Positions 44,386-54,010 of a stretch of DNA of 64,000 nucleotides are shown here, in pieces (positions within the stretch are counted from its first letter, which is position 1; each line of letters opens with the position of its first letter). A model generated the notes under the pieces. The model saw only the letters and a program-made list of their open reading frames with translations, was not told where the DNA came from and did not search any database. Origin of the DNA: Paracoccus sp. M683 (GTDB lineage: Bacteria; Pseudomonadota; Alphaproteobacteria; Rhodobacterales; Rhodobacteraceae); assembly GCF_007096355.1 (NCBI RefSeq), contig NZ_VKDF01000008.1, positions 1-64,000 on the forward strand, in the 5' to 3' direction. The position numbers were made by a program, and so were the translations under genes.

Positions 44386-45273
44386 ATGACAGAGGAGAGC
44401 GTAAGCCCGCTACGCCAGCGGATGATCGAGGACATGCGCATCCGCGGGATGGGCGACAAGGCGCAGAAGTCCCACATCCGGGCCATCAAAGATTTCGCGG
44501 CCTTTCTCGGGCGGTCACCCGATAGGGCGACGCCGGAGGATCTGCGCGCCTATCAGCTTCACATGACGGATACCGGGGTCACGCCGTCGACTTTCAACAC
44601 GCGCATCGTGGCGCTTCGGTTCTTTTTCGGCATGACCTGCGGGCGGGAGGAGATGAAGCGCTACATGCAGTTTCGCACCGAACCGCGCAAGCTGCCGGTA
44701 GTCTTCAGCGTCGAGGAGGTGTCCGACATCCTGATGGCGGCGCCGGGGCCCGGGCTCAAGTATCGGGCGGCGCTCAGCATCTCCTACGGCGCAGGGCTCA
44801 GGGCCGCCGAGGTCTGCAATCTCAAGATCGGCGACATCGACAGCGACCGGATGCTGATCCATGTCGAGCAGGGCAAGGGCCAGAAGGACCGCAAGGTCAT
44901 GCTGTCGCCCGGATTGCTGGAGTTGCTGCGTGCTTGGTGGCGCGAAGCACGTCCCGAAGGCTGGCTGTTTCCCGGCAAGCCCAGGATCAACCCGATCTCA
45001 CCGCGCCAGCTGAACCGGGCCTTCACCTCGGCCAAGCACATGGCCGGCGTCAGGAAGCCCGCCACCTTGCACACGTTGCGCCATAGCTTCGCCACGCACC
45101 TGCTGGAGGCCAATACCGATGTGCGCGTGATCCAGGTGCTGCTCGGGCATGCCAAGCTGACGACGACCGCCCGATACACCCACGTGGCAACCAAGACGAT
45201 CCGGGATACCGTCAGTCCCTACGAGATGCTGGCCAGGTTGCAGGATCAGACGGTGAAGCGAAGTCTGGAGTGA
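44386..45273 (+). CDS. Tyrosine recombinase of the IS91-like element
   Basis: A 295-residue integrase with an N-terminal SAM-like core-binding domain (RQRMIEDMRIRGMGDKAQKS) and catalytic motifs YGAGLRAAEV, HTLRHSFATHLLE and LLGHAKLTTTARYTH. The ATG at 44386 has GGAGG upstream (acaggaggcttcc). Such integrases accompany one IS91 subgroup; their role in transposition is unclear. Confidence 0.88.
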   Translation: MTEESVSPLRQRMIEDMRIRGMGDKAQKSHIRAIKDFAAFLGRSPDRATPEDLRAYQLHMTDTGVTPSTFNTRIVALRFFFGMTCGREEMKRYMQFRTEPRKLPVVFSVEEVSDILMAAPGPGLKYRAALSISYGAGLRAAEVCNLKIGDIDSDRMLIHVEQGKGQKDRKVMLSPGLLELLRAWWREARPEGWLFPGKPRINPISPRQLNRAFTSAKHMAGVRKPATLHTLRHSFATHLLEANTDVRVIQVLLGHAKLTTTARYTHVATKTIRDTVSPYEMLARLQDQTVKRSLE

Positions 45274-45285
45274 CCGGACGCCGGG

Positions 45286-46485
45286 GTGCCCCGGCCGAAG
45301 TTGGAGATCGCTGACATCTTTCGCGCCCATGGTTCCACGTGGCGGCGGGCCAATGCCGGGCATGTTAGCCTCTCCCAGCTCAAGGTCATGTCGGCCATCG
45401 AGGCCTGCCGGACCGAGGCGTTCGGCGGGCATGTGGCGGGATGCACAAAGTGCGGCCACCAGCATGTCGCGTATAACAGCTGCAAAAACCGGCACTGCCC
45501 GAAGTGTCAGGGACCGGCGGCGCGCGACTGGATGGAGGCACGGGCCGAGGACCTGCTGCCGGTGGAATACTTCCACGTCGTCTTCACGATGCCGGCCGAG
45601 ATCGCGCAGATCGCCTATTGGAACAAGAAGGCGATCTATGGCCTGCTGTTCAAGGCGTCGGCAGAGACCGTCATGACCATCGCGGCCGACGCCAAGCGCA
45701 TGGGCGCGCGGGTGGGTATGACCAGCGTCCTTCATACCTGGGGATCGGCGCTGACACACCACCCGCACATCCACATGATCGTCCCCGGCGGTGGCCTGTC
45801 GCCAGACGGCGCCAGGTGGGTCGCCTGCAAACCAGGGTTCTTCCTGCATGTGCGGGTGCTGTCACGGCTGTTTCGACGCCTGTTTCTGGAAGGGCTGATG
45901 GATTTGCACCGCGCAGATCAGCTCACTTTCTTCGGAGATATGGCGAGGCTCGCGGACAATGCAGCTTTTGCCACCTGGCTGAGCCCGTTCCGCAAATCCG
46001 AATGGGTGGTCTACGCCAAGCCTCCCTTCGGCGGGCCGGAGGCGGTGCTGGCCTATCTGAGCCGCTACACGCACCGCGTCGCCATTTCGAACGCACGCCT
46101 GGTCAGTGCCGATGCCCATACCGTGGCCTTCCGTTGGAAAGATTACCGCGTCAAATCCGGCGGCCGGCAAAAGGTCATGCGGCTGGCCACGCCCGAGTTC
46201 ATCCGCCGCTTCCTGATCCACGTCCTGCCCGATGGCTTCCATCGCATCCGGCATTATGGCCTGCTGGCCAGTTCGACCCGCAAGGCCAACATCAGAATGA
46301 TCCGCGCCTTGCTCTGCGTCCAGCGTCCCGAACAGGTCACCGCGCCAGGACCCCATACCGAGATCATCCCACTCACCCTGCGCGAACCATGTCCCTGTTG
46401 CGGCGGACCCATGCGCATCATCGAGATCTTCCGGCGCGGCCAGAAACCGATGTCGCGCGCCCCACCGAGGGAGCAGGCAGCATGA
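45286..46485 (+). CDS. IS91-family transposase (Y2 HUH rolling-circle type)
   Basis: A 399-residue transposase. The N-terminal zinc-binding domain reads CTKCGHQHVAYNSCKNRHCPKCQ; the HUH motif is HHPHIHMIVPGGGLS; the tyrosine region is LAYLSRYTHRVAISN; a C-terminal CPCCGGPM cluster closes the protein. The GTG at 45286 follows the recombinase by 12 nt. It appears complete. Confidence 0.92.
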   Translation: MPRPKLEIADIFRAHGSTWRRANAGHVSLSQLKVMSAIEACRTEAFGGHVAGCTKCGHQHVAYNSCKNRHCPKCQGPAARDWMEARAEDLLPVEYFHVVFTMPAEIAQIAYWNKKAIYGLLFKASAETVMTIAADAKRMGARVGMTSVLHTWGSALTHHPHIHMIVPGGGLSPDGARWVACKPGFFLHVRVLSRLFRRLFLEGLMDLHRADQLTFFGDMARLADNAAFATWLSPFRKSEWVVYAKPPFGGPEAVLAYLSRYTHRVAISNARLVSADAHTVAFRWKDYRVKSGGRQKVMRLATPEFIRRFLIHVLPDGFHRIRHYGLLASSTRKANIRMIRALLCVQRPEQVTAPGPHTEIIPLTLREPCPCCGGPMRIIEIFRRGQKPMSRAPPREQAA

Positions 46486-46886
46486 CATATCGCCCGTCAT
46501 CCGTCACGAGACAGCACCGGCTACACTCCGCTGACCCGGTCCGAACAGCGCGTGCTCGCTTACTTCCAACGCGACTCAAGGCGCCAGTATCTCCAGAACG
46601 CGCAGCATCGTCGGGATCATCAGCCGGGTTTGAGACCGTATCCGGCGCCTGCCTCGCCATTCGTAGCACCCCGGATGCAGCCGCCGCCGCGACCGTCCGC
46701 GCTCTTTCCCCATAGCCTGATCCAAGGCCCCCGCGGCTTCCACCTTGGGAGGTTTTCCAACGCGGGTCGTGGCCGCGCGAGTACGCAGCGTTCCGCCGCG
46801 ACCCGCATCAGAAAACCTTCACCGAGGTGAACTTTCGCTGCGGCCGCTCCAACGGCCGGTTTGTGCAGTCTTTCGGCTCGGTCACC
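46486..46886. other. IS91 tail and gene debris
   Basis: About 400 bases after the transposase. The first part (to about 46720) is probably the 3' end of the IS91-like element. The rest encodes no full protein; a short rightward stretch near 46810-46880 (FTEVNFRCGRSNGRFVQSFGS region) may be the remnant of a disrupted gene. Confidence 0.35.
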
Positions 46887-47504
46887 TCATGTTTTTTGCC
46901 CTTTGGACACTGTGCCAGGCAAAAGCGACAAACGCACCAGTGCAAGCTGCGATCGCTCCTCGCAAAAGCTCTCTTCCGGTGCCGGCACCCTGCCGATCAC
47001 TCGTCGGATTTGCAGGTCTCCAACGAGCAGGTTCATGTATAGCAATGCGGTTTCCTCAGGCTCGTCGAAATACAAGTCGCCCTGTCGCTTTGCCGCTTCG
47101 AGAACCTGAACCAACAAGGGCAGGACAGTTTCACGACCAGCTTTCGAGATCACGGCACCCAGCTCTCCGGTGGGGTCCGCCGCTGCGGCGCGGTTCAGGG
47201 CGATGGCACGGTCCCCCAGCAACAGGTTTAGCAGTTTCGGGCCGAAGCGCTCGAGCGTTGCCATGGGCTGTTCTACCGCCAGTTCGTTTTCCAGCAGCGA
47301 TTTCACTTCGGCGGCGTTGCGGGTCACGAGGGCTTTGAACAGCCCCTGCTTGTCACCATACCAATTATAGAGCGTCTCGTTGGAGGCGCGCGCCTTCCTG
47401 GCGATCGCCAGCATGGACGTCCCGGCATAGCCCTTCTCTTCCAGCAAGCTGTAAGCGGCGGTTTCGATCTGCTGCTGGCGGAGCGACCTGTTTTCGTCTC
47501 GCAT
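46887..47504 (-). CDS. TetR/AcrR-family regulator
   Basis: A 205-residue repressor: N-terminal helix-turn-helix (AAYSLLEEKGYAGTSMLAIA, then RKARASNETLYNWYGDKQGLF) and a helical ligand domain with the TetR_C_7-like LLEAAKRQGDLYFDEPEETA. AGGAGG lies 7 nt before the ATG at 47504. It is divergent from the DUF1772 gene and shares a 140-nt promoter with it, including a perfect palindrome at 47526-47547, so it probably controls both. Confidence 0.88.
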   Translation of the reverse strand: MRDENRSLRQQQIETAAYSLLEEKGYAGTSMLAIARKARASNETLYNWYGDKQGLFKALVTRNAAEVKSLLENELAVEQPMATLERFGPKLLNLLLGDRAIALNRAAAADPTGELGAVISKAGRETVLPLLVQVLEAAKRQGDLYFDEPEETALLYMNLLVGDLQIRRVIGRVPAPEESFCEERSQLALVRLSLLPGTVSKGQKT

Positions 47505-47525
47505 CCGAGCCTCCTTGTTGACAGA

Positions 47526-47547
47526 ATCCGTAACGTGAATTACGGAT
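47526..47547. promoter_or_regulatory. Palindromic operator of the TetR regulator
   Basis: A perfect inverted repeat ATCCGTAA-6-TTACGGAT, 22 nt before the tetR-like start codon, with an extra CCGTAAT half-site at about 47557. Position and symmetry are typical for TetR-family autoregulation. Confidence 0.7.
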
Positions 47548-47587
47548 CACGCAAGCCGTAATCATGAATACGTTTATGAGGATGAAC

Positions 47588-48094
47588 ATGACCCGATACG
47601 CGCTCCTCCCAGTCGCCTTGCTTGCATTGCTGCTTAGCGGCGCGATCTTCGGGTTCTTCTTTGCCTGGGTCTGTTCGACCATGTGGGGGTTGGACGCAGC
47701 CGACCCGACCGTGGCCATCGCCGCCATGCAGGCGATGAACGCTTCGGTGCGCAACGCGGTATTCTTTCCGGCGTTCTTTCTCACACCCATAGTCTTGTTG
47801 ATCGCCGCCCTGCTGGCACAGAAGCAGCAACTTCGCCCGGCGTCATTCGCCTTCGGCGCGGCGGCCCTCGTTTACCTGCTCGGCGGGCTCGTCCTCACGA
47901 TGATGGTCAACGTGCCGATGAACGAGGCGCTGGCGGAGGTGGAGATTCCGGACAATTTTCAGGCAGCGCGGGAGATCTGGCAGGCCTACTCGGACCCCTG
48001 GCAGGACTGGAACATCATCCGCACGGTGTTCAGCGGTTTTGCGCTTCTGCTGACGGGGTTCGCATTGATGCAATTGCGGCACCGTGCGGGTTGA
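47588..48094 (+). CDS. DUF1772 (anthrone oxygenase-like) membrane protein
   Basis: A 168-residue integral membrane protein with about four helices (LLPVALLALLLSGAIFGFFF; FFLTPIVLLIAALLA; FGAAALVYLLGGLVLTMMVN; FSGFALLLTGFALM) and the DUF1772 signature NVPMNEALAE. The ATG at 47588 has GAGG 6 nt upstream; earlier in-frame ATGs at 47564 and 47582 exist. Members are found beside TetR regulators; the function is poorly defined. Confidence 0.75.
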   Translation: MTRYALLPVALLALLLSGAIFGFFFAWVCSTMWGLDAADPTVAIAAMQAMNASVRNAVFFPAFFLTPIVLLIAALLAQKQQLRPASFAFGAAALVYLLGGLVLTMMVNVPMNEALAEVEIPDNFQAAREIWQAYSDPWQDWNIIRTVFSGFALLLTGFALMQLRHRAG

Positions 48095-48102
48095 ACAAGC
48101 GC

Positions 48103-48545
48103 GGTATGGGGCCTTGGCGTCGCGTCCGATGAAGAACCTGCCGGATTGGATGGGCCACACGATCGTCTGGGAAGCGGCCGACCCCTATCTTTACTTTCGC
48201 ACAGATGCGGCGGGCCGGGTGATCGCGGGCGGCGAGGATGAGGATGCGGCCAACACCAACGCAGATCCGGCCAGGCTGGCGCGCAAGGCCAGGATCATTG
48301 CCGAAAAGCTGCGCGAACTGACCGGGGTGGATATCGGCAAGCCGGCCTATCCCTGGTCGGCGCCCTTCAGCGTGACGAAGGACGGCTTGCCGATCATCGA
48401 CACCGTGCCCGGCTTTACCCGCATCCACACGATCATTGGCTTTGGCGGCAATGGCATCACCTTTTCGGTGATCGGCGCCCAGATCATCGCCGCGAAGATC
48501 GCAGGGCGCGCCGACCCTGATGAGACGGTTTTCGGCTTCAGATAG
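48103..48545 (+). pseudogene. FAD-dependent oxidoreductase, C-terminal fragment
   Basis: Matches only the last 145 residues of a DadA/glycine-oxidase-type enzyme: YGALASRPMKNLPDW, DPYLYFRTDAAGRVIAGGEDE, the substrate-domain PAYPWSAPFSVTKDGLPIID and the FAD-binding IGFGGNGITFSVIGAQI. The N-terminal Rossmann domain is missing and the sequence before about 48103 is unrelated. The fragment lies directly after the DUF1772 gene, so a deletion or insertion removed about two-thirds of it. Confidence 0.7.
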
Positions 48546-48644
48546 GATAATCGGTGGAACCGCCCGCGACCTCGGCAGTTTTGCTGGCACAGCCCGCCAT
48601 GGGCGCGCCGACAAAGCTTAATCCACTTCTGAAAGGCAGGGTCG

Positions 48645-50705
48645 ATGGCCGAGGACAAAGATTTCACATCCGAAAAGGGCAATGCGGGCGAGCTGCATCA
48701 GATCGCAACCGGCGATACGCCTGCGATGACGACAAATTTCGGCGTCCCGATTTCCGATAACGAAAACAGCCTGAAGGCCGGGGCGCGCGGCCCGACGCTG
48801 CTGGAAGATTTCCAGCTGCGCGAGAAGATCTTCCATTTCGACCATGAACGCATCCCCGAACGCATCGTGCATGCGCGCGGATCAGCGGCGCATGGCTATC
48901 TCGAATGCACCGATCCGATCCCCGAACTCAGCCGGGCCAGTCTGTTTGCCAAGAAGTGCAAGAAGACGCCGGTCTTTGCCCGCTTCTCCACCGTGGCGGG
49001 TGGGGCAGGCTCGGTCGATACGCCGCGTGATGTGCGGGGCTTTGCGGTGAAGTTCTATACCGACGAGGGCAACTGGGATCTCGTGGGCAACAACATCCCG
49101 GTCTTTTTCATCCAGGACGCGATCAAGTTTCCCGACCTGATCCATTCGGTGAAGATGGAGGCCGACCGCGCCTATCCGCAGGCAGCCTCGGCCCATGACA
49201 CCTTCTGGGATTTCATCTCGCTGATGCCCGAAACCTTCCACACGCTGATGTGGGCGATGTCGGATCGCGGCATCCCGCGCAGCTTGCGGATGATGGAGGG
49301 CTTCGGCGTCCACACCTTCAAGCTGGTGAATGACAAGGGTCAGGAAACGTTCTGCAAGTTCCACTGGCGGCCCAAGCTGGGCACGCAATCACTGATCTGG
49401 GATGAATCCGCCAAGACGCAGGGCGCGGATAACGACTTCCACCGCCGCGACCTGTGGGAAGCGATTGACCGGGGCGATCACCCGGAATGGGATTTCGCCG
49501 TTCAGGTCTTTGACAAGAAACTGGCGGATTCGTTGCCCTATGACGTGCTGGACGCCACCAAGATCATCCCCGAGGAGGTCGTGCCGTTGCGCGTGATCGG
49601 CCGGATGGTGCTGGACCGCAATCCCGACAACTTCTTCGCCGAGACTGAACAGGCGGCCTTCCTGCCGTCGAATGTGGTGCCGGGGATCGATTTCACCGAT
49701 GATCCGCTTTTGCAGGGCCGGCTGTTCTCCTATCTCGACACGCAGAAGTCGCGGCTGGGGACGACGAATTTCCACCAGATCCCGATCAACGCGCCGAAAT
49801 GCCCCTTCGCCAACATGCAGCGCGATGGGCTGATGCAGACCCATGTGCCGAAGGGTCGCGCGAATTACGAACCGAACAGCCTGAACGAGGCGGGCGAGGA
49901 CCCCGGTCCGCGCCCCGTCAGCACCGGCTTCCGCACCGCCGAACAGCCGGTCGAGGGCGAGAAGCTGCGGATCCGCGCGGAAAGCTTCGGTGATTTCTAC
50001 AGCCAGCCGCGGATGTACTGGAACTCGCTGACCGAGAACGAACAGGCGCATGTTGCCTCGGCCATCGTGTTCGAGCTGTCCAAGGTCTCTCTGGACCATA
50101 TCCGCGAACGGATGCTGAGCCACCTTCAGGTGGTGCATCCCGATCTTGGCAAGCGCGTCGCCAAGGGCATCGGCATGGACCTGCCGATGCCGGCCAAGCC
50201 GTTCAATGCGCCGGTCGATCTGGACCCGTCGCATGCCCTGTCGATCCAGAAGAACTGGAAGGCGACGCTGGAGGGCCGGCAGGTCGCGATCCTCTTCGAT
50301 GAGTGGTCCAGCAAGGCCGATATCGACGCACTGAGAAAGGCGGTCGAATCCGCCAAGGGCACCGTCTTCACCGTTGCGCCCAAGGTCGGCGGCCTGCGCT
50401 TGGATGGCGGCACGATGAAGGCGGACGGACAGCTCGCCGGCTCGCCCTCGGTGCTGTTCGATGCTGTGGCGCTGGTCCTGACCGCCGAGGCGGCGGCCAA
50501 GCTGGCCAAGGACAGTGCGGCTGTGGCCTTCGTGTCGGATGCCTTCGCCCATCTCAAGGCCATCGGCGCGACCGACGGGGCCAAGTCCCTGATGGACCGC
50601 GCCGGTGTCGAGCCGGATGAGGGCGTCACCGATCTGGCCGGCCTGCCTGAGGCGGCCAAGCTGCGCTATTGGGATCGCGAGCCGAAGGTTCGTGATCTGG
50701 CCTGA
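48645..50705 (+). CDS. katE: Large-subunit catalase (clade 2, HPII type)
   Basis: A 686-residue catalase decomposing hydrogen peroxide in the cytoplasm. The core shows the catalytic histidine region [15 protein letters not shown], the heme-pocket stretch [17 protein letters not shown] and the proximal tyrosine motif [14 protein letters not shown]. The C-terminal 150 residues form the flavodoxin/GATase-like domain found only in large catalases ([36 protein letters not shown]). It appears complete; the DUF892 stress protein follows 43 nt later. Confidence 0.95.
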   Translation: MAEDKDFTSEKGNAGELHQIATGDTPAMTTNFGVPISDNENSLKAGARGPTLLEDFQLREKIFHFDHERIPERIVHARGSAAHGYLECTDPIPELSRASLFAKKCKKTPVFARFSTVAGGAGSVDTPRDVRGFAVKFYTDEGNWDLVGNNIPVFFIQDAIKFPDLIHSVKMEADRAYPQAASAHDTFWDFISLMPETFHTLMWAMSDRGIPRSLRMMEGFGVHTFKLVNDKGQETFCKFHWRPKLGTQSLIWDESAKTQGADNDFHRRDLWEAIDRGDHPEWDFAVQVFDKKLADSLPYDVLDATKIIPEEVVPLRVIGRMVLDRNPDNFFAETEQAAFLPSNVVPGIDFTDDPLLQGRLFSYLDTQKSRLGTTNFHQIPINAPKCPFANMQRDGLMQTHVPKGRANYEPNSLNEAGEDPGPRPVSTGFRTAEQPVEGEKLRIRAESFGDFYSQPRMYWNSLTENEQAHVASAIVFELSKVSLDHIRERMLSHLQVVHPDLGKRVAKGIGMDLPMPAKPFNAPVDLDPSHALSIQKNWKATLEGRQVAILFDEWSSKADIDALRKAVESAKGTVFTVAPKVGGLRLDGGTMKADGQLAGSPSVLFDAVALVLTAEAAAKLAKDSAAVAFVSDAFAHLKAIGATDGAKSLMDRAGVEPDEGVTDLAGLPEAAKLRYWDREPKVRDLA

Positions 50706-50747
50706 TCGCGGCAGTGCCGTGACAGTCCGGGAGGCGCCTAGATAACT

Positions 50748-51287
50748 TTGCAGGCGCCGGTTCAACAACGTCTACACAACCAAGGAGAGTATCCGAGGAA
50801 GACGCTGAACGACGCATTCGAACATACGCTGGAGGATATCTATTGGGCCGAGAACGCGCTGTCCAAGGCGCTGCCCAAGGTTTCCAAGGCGGTCAGCAGC
50901 GCCGAGCTGAAGAAGGCGATGGACGATCACCTCAAGGAAACGAAAGGGCATATCAAGACGCTGGAAGCCGTTTTCAAGTCGATCGGCAAGGAAGCCAAGG
51001 GCGAGAAATGTGATGCCATGGATGGCCTTCTGAAAGAGGCTGACGGCCTGATCGAGGAAGCCAGCGGCCACGCGCTGGATGTCGCGCTGATCGGTGCCGC
51101 GCAGGCGGTGGAGCATTACGAGATCGCCCGCTATGGCACGCTGCGCGAATGGGCCAAGGTTCTGGGGAATGAGGAAGCGCATACGCTTTTGACCTCGATC
51201 CTCGACGAGGAGAAGGCGGCGAACAACAAGCTCACGGCGCTTGCGGTGACGGCCATCAACGCCTCCGGCAAGGCTTCGAAGAAGTAA
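50748..51287 (+). CDS. Ferritin-like DUF892 protein (YciE/YciF family) with unusual start
   Basis: The family match begins KTLNDAFEHTLEDIYWAENAL and continues through four helices with the metal-ligand-like EHYEIARYGTL and EEAHTLLTSILDEEK. The well-placed ribosome site AAGGAG ends 8 nt before codon AGG at 50796, where relatives have ATG. This suggests an ATG to AGG change at the true start. The next usable in-frame start upstream is TTG at 50748, which is why the listed interval is longer; translation may be reduced. A strong terminator follows at 51311. Members accompany catalases in general-stress clusters, as here. Confidence 0.75.
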   Translation: MQAPVQQRLHNQGEYPRKTLNDAFEHTLEDIYWAENALSKALPKVSKAVSSAELKKAMDDHLKETKGHIKTLEAVFKSIGKEAKGEKCDAMDGLLKEADGLIEEASGHALDVALIGAAQAVEHYEIARYGTLREWAKVLGNEEAHTLLTSILDEEKAANNKLTALAVTAINASGKASKK

Positions 51288-51310
51288 CCGGTTGTCGGAA
51301 GCCACTTCCA

Positions 51311-51340
51311 GAAGCCCGCCCCTGCAGGCGGGCTTCTTTT
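51311..51340 (+). terminator. Rho-independent terminator after the DUF892 gene
   Basis: A perfect 10-bp stem (gaagcccgcc / ggcgggcttc) with a 6-nt loop, followed by TTTT. Confidence 0.9.
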
Positions 51341-51808
51341 CATGTCGGGTGACCGAACTCGCCATATCGCCGCCCCCCTGACCAACCCGACGAGAATGGT
51401 GATTGCGGGCCGTCGATCAGCGTGCCGAAGAGCGGCAGAAGCTTACTTCTGCAAACTCCGCTCTATCGTATGACGTTCGGCGGCAGCCGACCATATCAGC
51501 TTCCTCGCGCTAATCGTGGGTCCTCGCTGGGCCAGGCACGAACGTCTGCTTGCCCAAATTGCCGCACGTGCAGTGCCGCGCCGCCGCAAGTCCGCTCTCC
51601 GCCCTTCGTGACTGGCTCGGCACCGGTCATGCCGTTGCGGCGACGAACGTCCGCTCCTGCGTCCTGAGACCCATGGTATGCTGCGCCGCCGTCAGGCGGC
51701 TCTCCGCCCTTCTCAACGTTTTTCGTCTGGCGTCGACGGGATGACTCGGTGCAGATGGTGTAATGAATCATTTCCTTTTGATCGCAATAAAAGCAAGAAA
51801 TTCTTGAC
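51341..51808. other. Intergenic region before the second XRE-methyltransferase copy
   Basis: No supported gene. The part from about 51675 is homologous to 26495-26633 (see that entry). The section 51400-51660 has short tracts such as gacgaacgtccgctcctgcg that look like debris of mobile DNA. Confidence 0.4.
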
Positions 51809-52681
51809 ATGAATACCTTTCGCACAACGCGTTGCACATATGGACTGACGCAAGCCTCAGTCGCGGCCTCAGCCAAGATCAGCCTGCCGACGCTGCGGGC
51901 GCTCGAGCGGGGCGAGGGTGGTGTTCGGGCGCTGGTTGCGGTCATGGCGGTGCTGGATCTGCGCTGGGGCTGGGCGCCGGACCGGGTGCAGGCGGCGCGG
52001 GCTCTGGCTGATCGGCGGCGGGCGCGGGGGTTCAGCCAGGCGCAGCTGGCCAATCGGATCGGGGTCAGCCGACCGGTTATCATTGCGCTTGAGCGGGATC
52101 TGGGTGCGACGGTCGCAACGCTGGTCAGGGCAGCGGCGGTGCTGGGCGTCAGGTCGGTGCTACGCGCTGCCCCCTCGGGACGCGGCGGTCTGGTGCCTGC
52201 GACGAATACCCCGGCGCAGGATTTGGTGATGACGCCGCCGGAGCTGGCGGCAGCGGTGATCGGGCATTTCGCAGATCGGATGACGGGCAAGGTGCTGGAC
52301 CCGGCCAGAGGGCGAGGGGCGTTTCACGACCTGTTTCCCGCCCATCTTAACCGGCATTGGTGCGAGATCACCGAGGGACGCGATTTTCTAGACTGGCACG
52401 AACCGGTCGACTGGGTGATGACCAATCCGCCCTGGTCGCGGCTGCGCGATTTCAGCCGCCATGCCATGCGGATCGCGCCGAGTATCGTCTGGCTGGCGCC
52501 GCTGACCAATCTGACGACCAGGGCGCGGCTGCGCGATCTGGATGAGGCCGGGTTCGGCATTGCAGAGCTGGTGCTGATCGACACGCCGAAGGACTGGCCG
52601 CAAAGCGGGTTTCAGCTGGTCGCGGCCTGGTTGCGCAAAGGGCACAGCGGCGGCTGGTCGGTGAGGCGACTGGCGGATTAG
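51809..52681 (+). CDS. Fusion of XRE-type HTH region and adenine-methyltransferase-like domain (copy 2)
   Basis: A 290-residue near-duplicate of the protein at 26634. Differences are concentrated at the very N-terminus (FRTTRCTYG) and around motif I, where it reads VLDPARGRGAFHDLF; the NPPW motif and the C-terminal 120 residues are almost unchanged. Conservation of both catalytic motifs in both copies argues that the methylase fold is functional. The gene stands between a stress cluster and an SNase gene and has no restriction partner. Confidence 0.7.
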   Translation: MNTFRTTRCTYGLTQASVAASAKISLPTLRALERGEGGVRALVAVMAVLDLRWGWAPDRVQAARALADRRRARGFSQAQLANRIGVSRPVIIALERDLGATVATLVRAAAVLGVRSVLRAAPSGRGGLVPATNTPAQDLVMTPPELAAAVIGHFADRMTGKVLDPARGRGAFHDLFPAHLNRHWCEITEGRDFLDWHEPVDWVMTNPPWSRLRDFSRHAMRIAPSIVWLAPLTNLTTRARLRDLDEAGFGIAELVLIDTPKDWPQSGFQLVAAWLRKGHSGGWSVRRLAD

Positions 52682-52757
52682 CCGCAGTGAACTGACGATC
52701 CGGCTGCCATCGCAGGCGAAACGACCCCGCGCCGAGATGCCGGACCGCCTGAATCTC

Positions 52758-53456
52758 TCAGCAGATACTCTCGCAGGGGATGCCGTCATTGTCGCGGTCA
52801 AGCTTGCCGCCCCAAGGGCAGTTCTGCAGATACCAGCGCGCCTCGTCGCAGCTGCCGATCTGCGAGCAGGTCCGGCGCGGGCCGCAGGACCAGTTTTGTC
52901 CTGCGAATTCGTAAAGCCTCTGCATTGTCGGTGCCACATTCTGACCGCTACGACGTTCCGCACGCCAATCCCAGGGCATGTCGAAACGGCCCTGCCAGAT
53001 CCCGCGCTGGCCGGTCCGGGCGTCGTCCTCGGCGGCGATATAGGCGGTCGAATACTGGCGGTAGGCCACCGCCCAACCCTCGCGCACCATCCAGCGGTTC
53101 AGGTTCTCGCCGCCCGCAAAGCAATCCGCCACCACCCGGCCATAGCGATCGGTGTCGGTCTGCTGACAGTTGACCTGCCGTCGTCCGATCCGATCTGACA
53201 GCGCCAACGCCGCCTGCTGGCCACAACGCCATGCCGTGCCGCGCGCGTTCTGGCAACGCTGGCCGCTTTCCGGCGCGTCGATGCCGTTCAGCCGGATCCG
53301 CGTGCCGTGAATCTCGATGGTGTCGCCGTCAATGACCGAGGCCACGCCCTGCAGATCGGGGTCGACCGTTTCGCCGGAACAGGCGGGCAAAGCACCGGCG
53401 AGAACAAGGGTAATGGCAGCAAGGGCGGGATTCACCAGACGTTTCGGATGGCTCAC
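52758..53456 (-). CDS. Thermonuclease-like lipoprotein with Excalibur domain
   Basis: A 232-residue exported protein. The N-terminus is a lipoprotein signal (LVLAGALPAC, Cys at about 26). The SNase-like domain shows VIDGDTIEIHGTRIRLNGIDAPESGQ, DRYGRVVADCFAGGENLN and MVREGWAVAYRQYS, with the usual catalytic Asp, Arg and Glu positions. The C-terminal 36 residues are an Excalibur calcium-binding motif ending DRDNDGIPCE. It probably degrades DNA or RNA at the cell surface. It faces the methyltransferase gene. Confidence 0.85.
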   Translation of the reverse strand: MSHPKRLVNPALAAITLVLAGALPACSGETVDPDLQGVASVIDGDTIEIHGTRIRLNGIDAPESGQRCQNARGTAWRCGQQAALALSDRIGRRQVNCQQTDTDRYGRVVADCFAGGENLNRWMVREGWAVAYRQYSTAYIAAEDDARTGQRGIWQGRFDMPWDWRAERRSGQNVAPTMQRLYEFAGQNWSCGPRRTCSQIGSCDEARWYLQNCPWGGKLDRDNDGIPCESIC

Positions 53457-53591
53457 CCCTGCCTATCCGTTGGGCAGGGCCGGGCAAAGCACCAACAGGT
53501 CCAGAGAGGGAACTGTTTATTAAGAATTTTAGCGGATGGTGTTTGGTGTAGAGGAGCGGCCGTCACCCATACCGCGCCGTCACATGAGCCA

Positions 53592-53830
53592 TGATCAAAT
53601 GAAGACAATCACCAAATGAGCCTATGAGGCAGATCACCAAATGATCAAATGAACATTCTGGCTCGTGTCCATCACAGCAGATCCGCAGGTTGCGCATTCA
53701 AATCCCCAGATGATCAGATGAAGATTGTCACCATTTGATCATGCTGAACGCGCGTTGCAGCGCAGTCCCTGCGCAGCAGTGGTCGCTGATAAAGGGAGCC
53801 TGCCGCGCCATTGGCCGGGCAAACCTGTGG
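53592..53830. repeat. Iteron-like repeat module 1
   Basis: Contains TGATCAAATGA at 53592 and 53642, TGATCAGATGA at 53711 and the inverse CATTTGATCA at 53732, followed by a stretch (tcatgctgaacgcg... to cctgtggcgg) that recurs in module 2. No CDS covers 53457-54346. Closely spaced AT-rich iterons in GC-rich DNA are typical of plasmid replication origins or partition sites; no Rep gene is in the window. Confidence 0.65.
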
Positions 53831-54010
53831 CGGCCCCGGCGGTGCCATCAAGGTCGTGACCAGTTGCGTGAATGCCTATGCTGAGAGAACCGGGATAGCC
53901 CCGTCGCGCCAGACCCGGTTACCTATCCCGTCCAAACAGCTGAAGCTCAAATCCGGCGTCTTGCTCACGCTGGATAGAAGTCTGGGGTAACGTCTTGGTC
54001 GCTGGCACCA

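Larger units (their letters stand above)
44215..46720 (+). mobile_element. IS91-like element with accessory tyrosine recombinase (borders approximate)
   Basis: A unit of a tyrosine recombinase and an IS91-type HUH transposase, 12 nt apart. The left border is placed where the helicase homology ends (about 44215) and the right border is a guess near the ccccatag motif at about 46710. IS91 elements lack terminal inverted repeats and target duplications, so borders cannot be fixed by eye. Confidence 0.7.

Noticed and set aside
48084..48545. A complete small oxidoreductase starting at the GTG at 48084
   Set aside because: The visible motifs are only the C-terminal third of a FAD enzyme; without the Rossmann domain it must be a fragment.
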